In this document: piece by piece, positions 62,366-64,000 of the stretch
Layout of the letters: every line of letters begins with the position of its first letter
Position numbering within the stretch: position 1 is the first letter of the stretch
NCBI GenBank assembly: GCA_030604735.1
Contig: JAUVVG010000021.1
Coordinates: 1 to 64,000 of the forward strand
DNA: 64,000 bases
DNA from: Azoarcus sp.
GTDB taxonomy: Bacteria; Pseudomonadota; Gammaproteobacteria; Burkholderiales; Rhodocyclaceae
Reading direction: 5' to 3'
Program-made: the position numbers and the translations under genes
Notes under the pieces: model-generated
What the model was told of the DNA's origin: nothing
The model's database searches: none
The model's input: the letters and a program-made list of their open reading frames with translations, nothing else

Positions 62366-63424
62366 ATGAAGAAGGCTCTTGGTGCAGTACTGTTGACCAC
62401 TTCGCTTGCGATCGCAGCACCCGCGTCGGCGGATTTCGATCGGGTACGCTGGCAGGTGCCGATGTCGTTCGCATCCTCCCTGACCGCGCTGGGCGACACG
62501 ATGCCGTGGGTCGCCGATCGACTGCGTGATGTCAGCGGCGGCCGGGTCAATCTGCAAGTGGTCGAGCCGGGTGCGTTGATCCCCGCCTTGGCGGTTTATG
62601 AAAACGTCAGCAGCGGTAACATCACCGCCGGTTATTCCTGGATGGGCTACGAATGGGGCCAGCTGCCGGTGTCCGCCCTGTTCGGTGCGACCCCGTTCGG
62701 TCTGGAGTCGAATGAATTCGTCGCGTGGATGTATTTCCACGGCGGTGATGCGTTGCTGAAGGAGGCGTTCGCGCCCTCGAATGTGTATCCGATCCTGTGC
62801 GGCACGATCAGCCCGGAAGCGGCTGGCTGGTTCCGTCAGGAAATCACCTCGGTCGATCAGTTCCGTGGCATGAAATTCCGCGCGGCCGGCGTCGGTGGCG
62901 AGATCATGGCCGAGTTCGGAAAGTCCGTGACCATGCTGCCGGGTGGTGAGCTTTATCAGGCGCTGGAGACCGGTGTGCTCGACGGAACCGAGTTTTCCCT
63001 GCCGACGGTGGATGAGCAGCTCGGTTTCCAACAGGTCGCCAAGTTCTATGCACTGCCGGGCTGGCACCAGCCTTCCACCAACCAGTACCTGTACGTGAAC
63101 CTGGATGAGTGGAACAAGCTCGGCGACCAGACCAAGGCGTTGATCGAGAATACCTGCATGGCCGGCAACATGTACGCCGTGGCGCGTGCCGAGGCCTTGC
63201 AGGGGGCGGTGCTCAAGCGTTTCCAGGAGCAGGGTGTGACGCTGGTCCAGTACAACGACGATATCCTGAACTCGTTTAAAGAAGCCACTGACCGCGTGAT
63301 GGAACGCCGTTCCGCGGCCGATCCGATGTGGGCCAAGGTCTATTCTTCGATGAAGGAATTCCAGGCTGAACACTCCACCTGGAAGGCGCTGGGTTATCTG
63401 CCGCGTGATTTCGGCATGAAGTGA
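62366..63424 (+). CDS. TRAP transporter substrate-binding protein (DctP/TakP-like), system 3
   Basis: The 352-aa periplasmic protein has a signal peptide MKKALGAVLLTTSLAIAAPASA and then VRWQVPMSFASSLTALGD. Motifs include ITAGYSWMGYEWGQ, PFGLESNEFVAWMYFHGG and FRGMKFRAAGVGGEI, with the carboxylate-binding Arg. This pattern recalls the TakP branch that binds 2-oxo acids and similar compounds. It is first in a dctP-dctQ order and 53 bp before dctQ. Confidence 0.92.
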   Translation: MKKALGAVLLTTSLAIAAPASADFDRVRWQVPMSFASSLTALGDTMPWVADRLRDVSGGRVNLQVVEPGALIPALAVYENVSSGNITAGYSWMGYEWGQLPVSALFGATPFGLESNEFVAWMYFHGGDALLKEAFAPSNVYPILCGTISPEAAGWFRQEITSVDQFRGMKFRAAGVGGEIMAEFGKSVTMLPGGELYQALETGVLDGTEFSLPTVDEQLGFQQVAKFYALPGWHQPSTNQYLYVNLDEWNKLGDQTKALIENTCMAGNMYAVARAEALQGAVLKRFQEQGVTLVQYNDDILNSFKEATDRVMERRSAADPMWAKVYSSMKEFQAEHSTWKALGYLPRDFGMK

Positions 63425-63477
63425 TCGCAGTCTGATGCGATCGGGCGGCCCCGGAAACCAGAAAAACGGCGATACAC

Positions 63478-64000
63478 ATGGCTGAAGTCAAAATCGAGCT
63501 CGACAAGATCGAGGAAGCGGTCACACACAGTTCGACCGCTGTTCAATACCCGCGAACCCTTCCTTCGGACATCCTGGAAGGAATCGTCGAGTTCTTCGGC
63601 AAGCTGTTTTCCTGGATCTGGGTGCCGCTGATGTTGCTGGTGGTCGGCAATGTCATTCTGCGCTACGCCATCGGCACCAACTACATCGCGCTCGAGGAGT
63701 TCCAGTGGCATCTTTACGCCGTTGGATTCATGATCGCGTTGTCCTACTGTTTCATTCATGACGGTCACGTCAGGGTCGATGTGTTCGCCGAGCGCCTCCG
63801 ACCGAAAACCCGGGCGTGGATCGAACTGGTCGGTACGACGGTGTTCTTCCTTCCGTTCTGCTACTTCATCCTGTCGTACGCCTGGCCATTCGTGGAGCGG
63901 TCCTACCGCATCAACGAGATTTCCGCCGCGCCGGGTGGATTGCCGATGCGATGGATCATCAAGTCATTCATCATTTACGCTTTCGCCTTGCTGGCCATGG
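63478..64000 (+). CDS. TRAP transporter small permease subunit (DctQ family), system 3 (partial)
   Basis: An open frame runs from the ATG at 63478 to the window edge (174 codons, no stop). About 40 hydrophilic residues precede the first membrane helix (WIWVPLMLLVVGNVILRYAIG), followed by LEEFQWHLYAVGFMIALSYCFIHDGHVRVDVF, the DctQ hallmark. The extended N-terminus and larger size fit the DctQ of TakPQM-type systems. It is not in the ORF track because the frame is open at the edge. dctM is expected next. Confidence 0.88.
   Translation, partial: MAEVKIELDKIEEAVTHSSTAVQYPRTLPSDILEGIVEFFGKLFSWIWVPLMLLVVGNVILRYAIGTNYIALEEFQWHLYAVGFMIALSYCFIHDGHVRVDVFAERLRPKTRAWIELVGTTVFFLPFCYFILSYAWPFVERSYRINEISAAPGGLPMRWIIKSFIIYAFALLAM

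Noticed and set aside
1-64000. CRISPR array, tRNA/rRNA genes, insertion sequences, prophage or toxin-antitoxin modules
   Set aside because: No regularly spaced repeats, no transposase or integrase motifs and no tRNA-like folds were seen on reading. A tool-based scan could still find a tRNA or small RNA.

Overview
The window is a high-GC, gene-dense chromosomal segment of a free-living, metabolically versatile proteobacterium. Three TRAP transporters, a tripartite tricarboxylate (TctCBA) transporter, an E. coli-type MurB, a PACE efflux pump, a PAS-type Aer receptor and many PAS kinases fit a betaproteobacterium, possibly Rhodocyclales-like. That placement is inference from gene content and would need 16S or marker genes elsewhere. 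No tRNA, rRNA, CRISPR array, insertion sequence or prophage was seen.

Layout. 1-1997: tail of an upstream CDS plus dctQ/dctM of TRAP system 1. 2062-9437 (minus): a TRAP transporter (dctQMP), a LysR regulator, a three-gene HcnABC/opine-oxidase-like flavoprotein dehydrogenase and a RidA-type imine deaminase. A ~48-bp element is repeated in front of both the transporter and the dehydrogenase genes, so the block looks like a coherent uptake-plus-oxidative-deamination system. 9703-15574: housekeeping and stress genes (Mut7-C RNase-like protein, prfC, a retropepsin-like protease, dps) and a NarL-type two-component pair. 15840-26334: a sugar-acid-like catabolic locus (DapA-family, UxaA-family, FAH-family, IlvD/Edd-family, TctCBA, GntR/FCD regulator, D-2-hydroxyacid dehydrogenase). 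A shared palindrome ATTAT-CA-ATAAT lies at both promoter regions. 26658-30995: a DJ-1/PfpI enzyme, an NrtABC-like ABC importer and cyanase, i.e. cyanate uptake and detoxification. 31193-33753: NADP-type isocitrate dehydrogenase divergent from a LysR gene.

33768-52607 is a signalling island: a diguanylate cyclase with intact I-site, a REC-HD-GYP phosphodiesterase, a PAS hybrid kinase, an Aer-like chemoreceptor, a di-iron protein with a DUF1127 partner, an OmpR regulator with a large PAS/GAF hybrid kinase, an MFS transporter, a Crp/Fnr regulator without an FeS cysteine cluster, another OmpR/PAS-kinase pair, and a stand-alone receiver whose start codon lies inside an FNR-like dyad.

52688-57400 is a livGFHMK branched-chain-type ABC importer. 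57597-62026 carries an MFS protein with a long acidic tail, a PACE pump overlapping murB, and an amidase. 62366-64000 begins a third, TakP-like TRAP operon that runs off the window.

The most system-like novelty candidates are the TRAP/LysR/HcnABC-like/RidA block with its duplicated operator, the unassigned sugar-acid locus with two unrelated dehydratase families, and the 183-nt hairpin after the UxaA-family gene.
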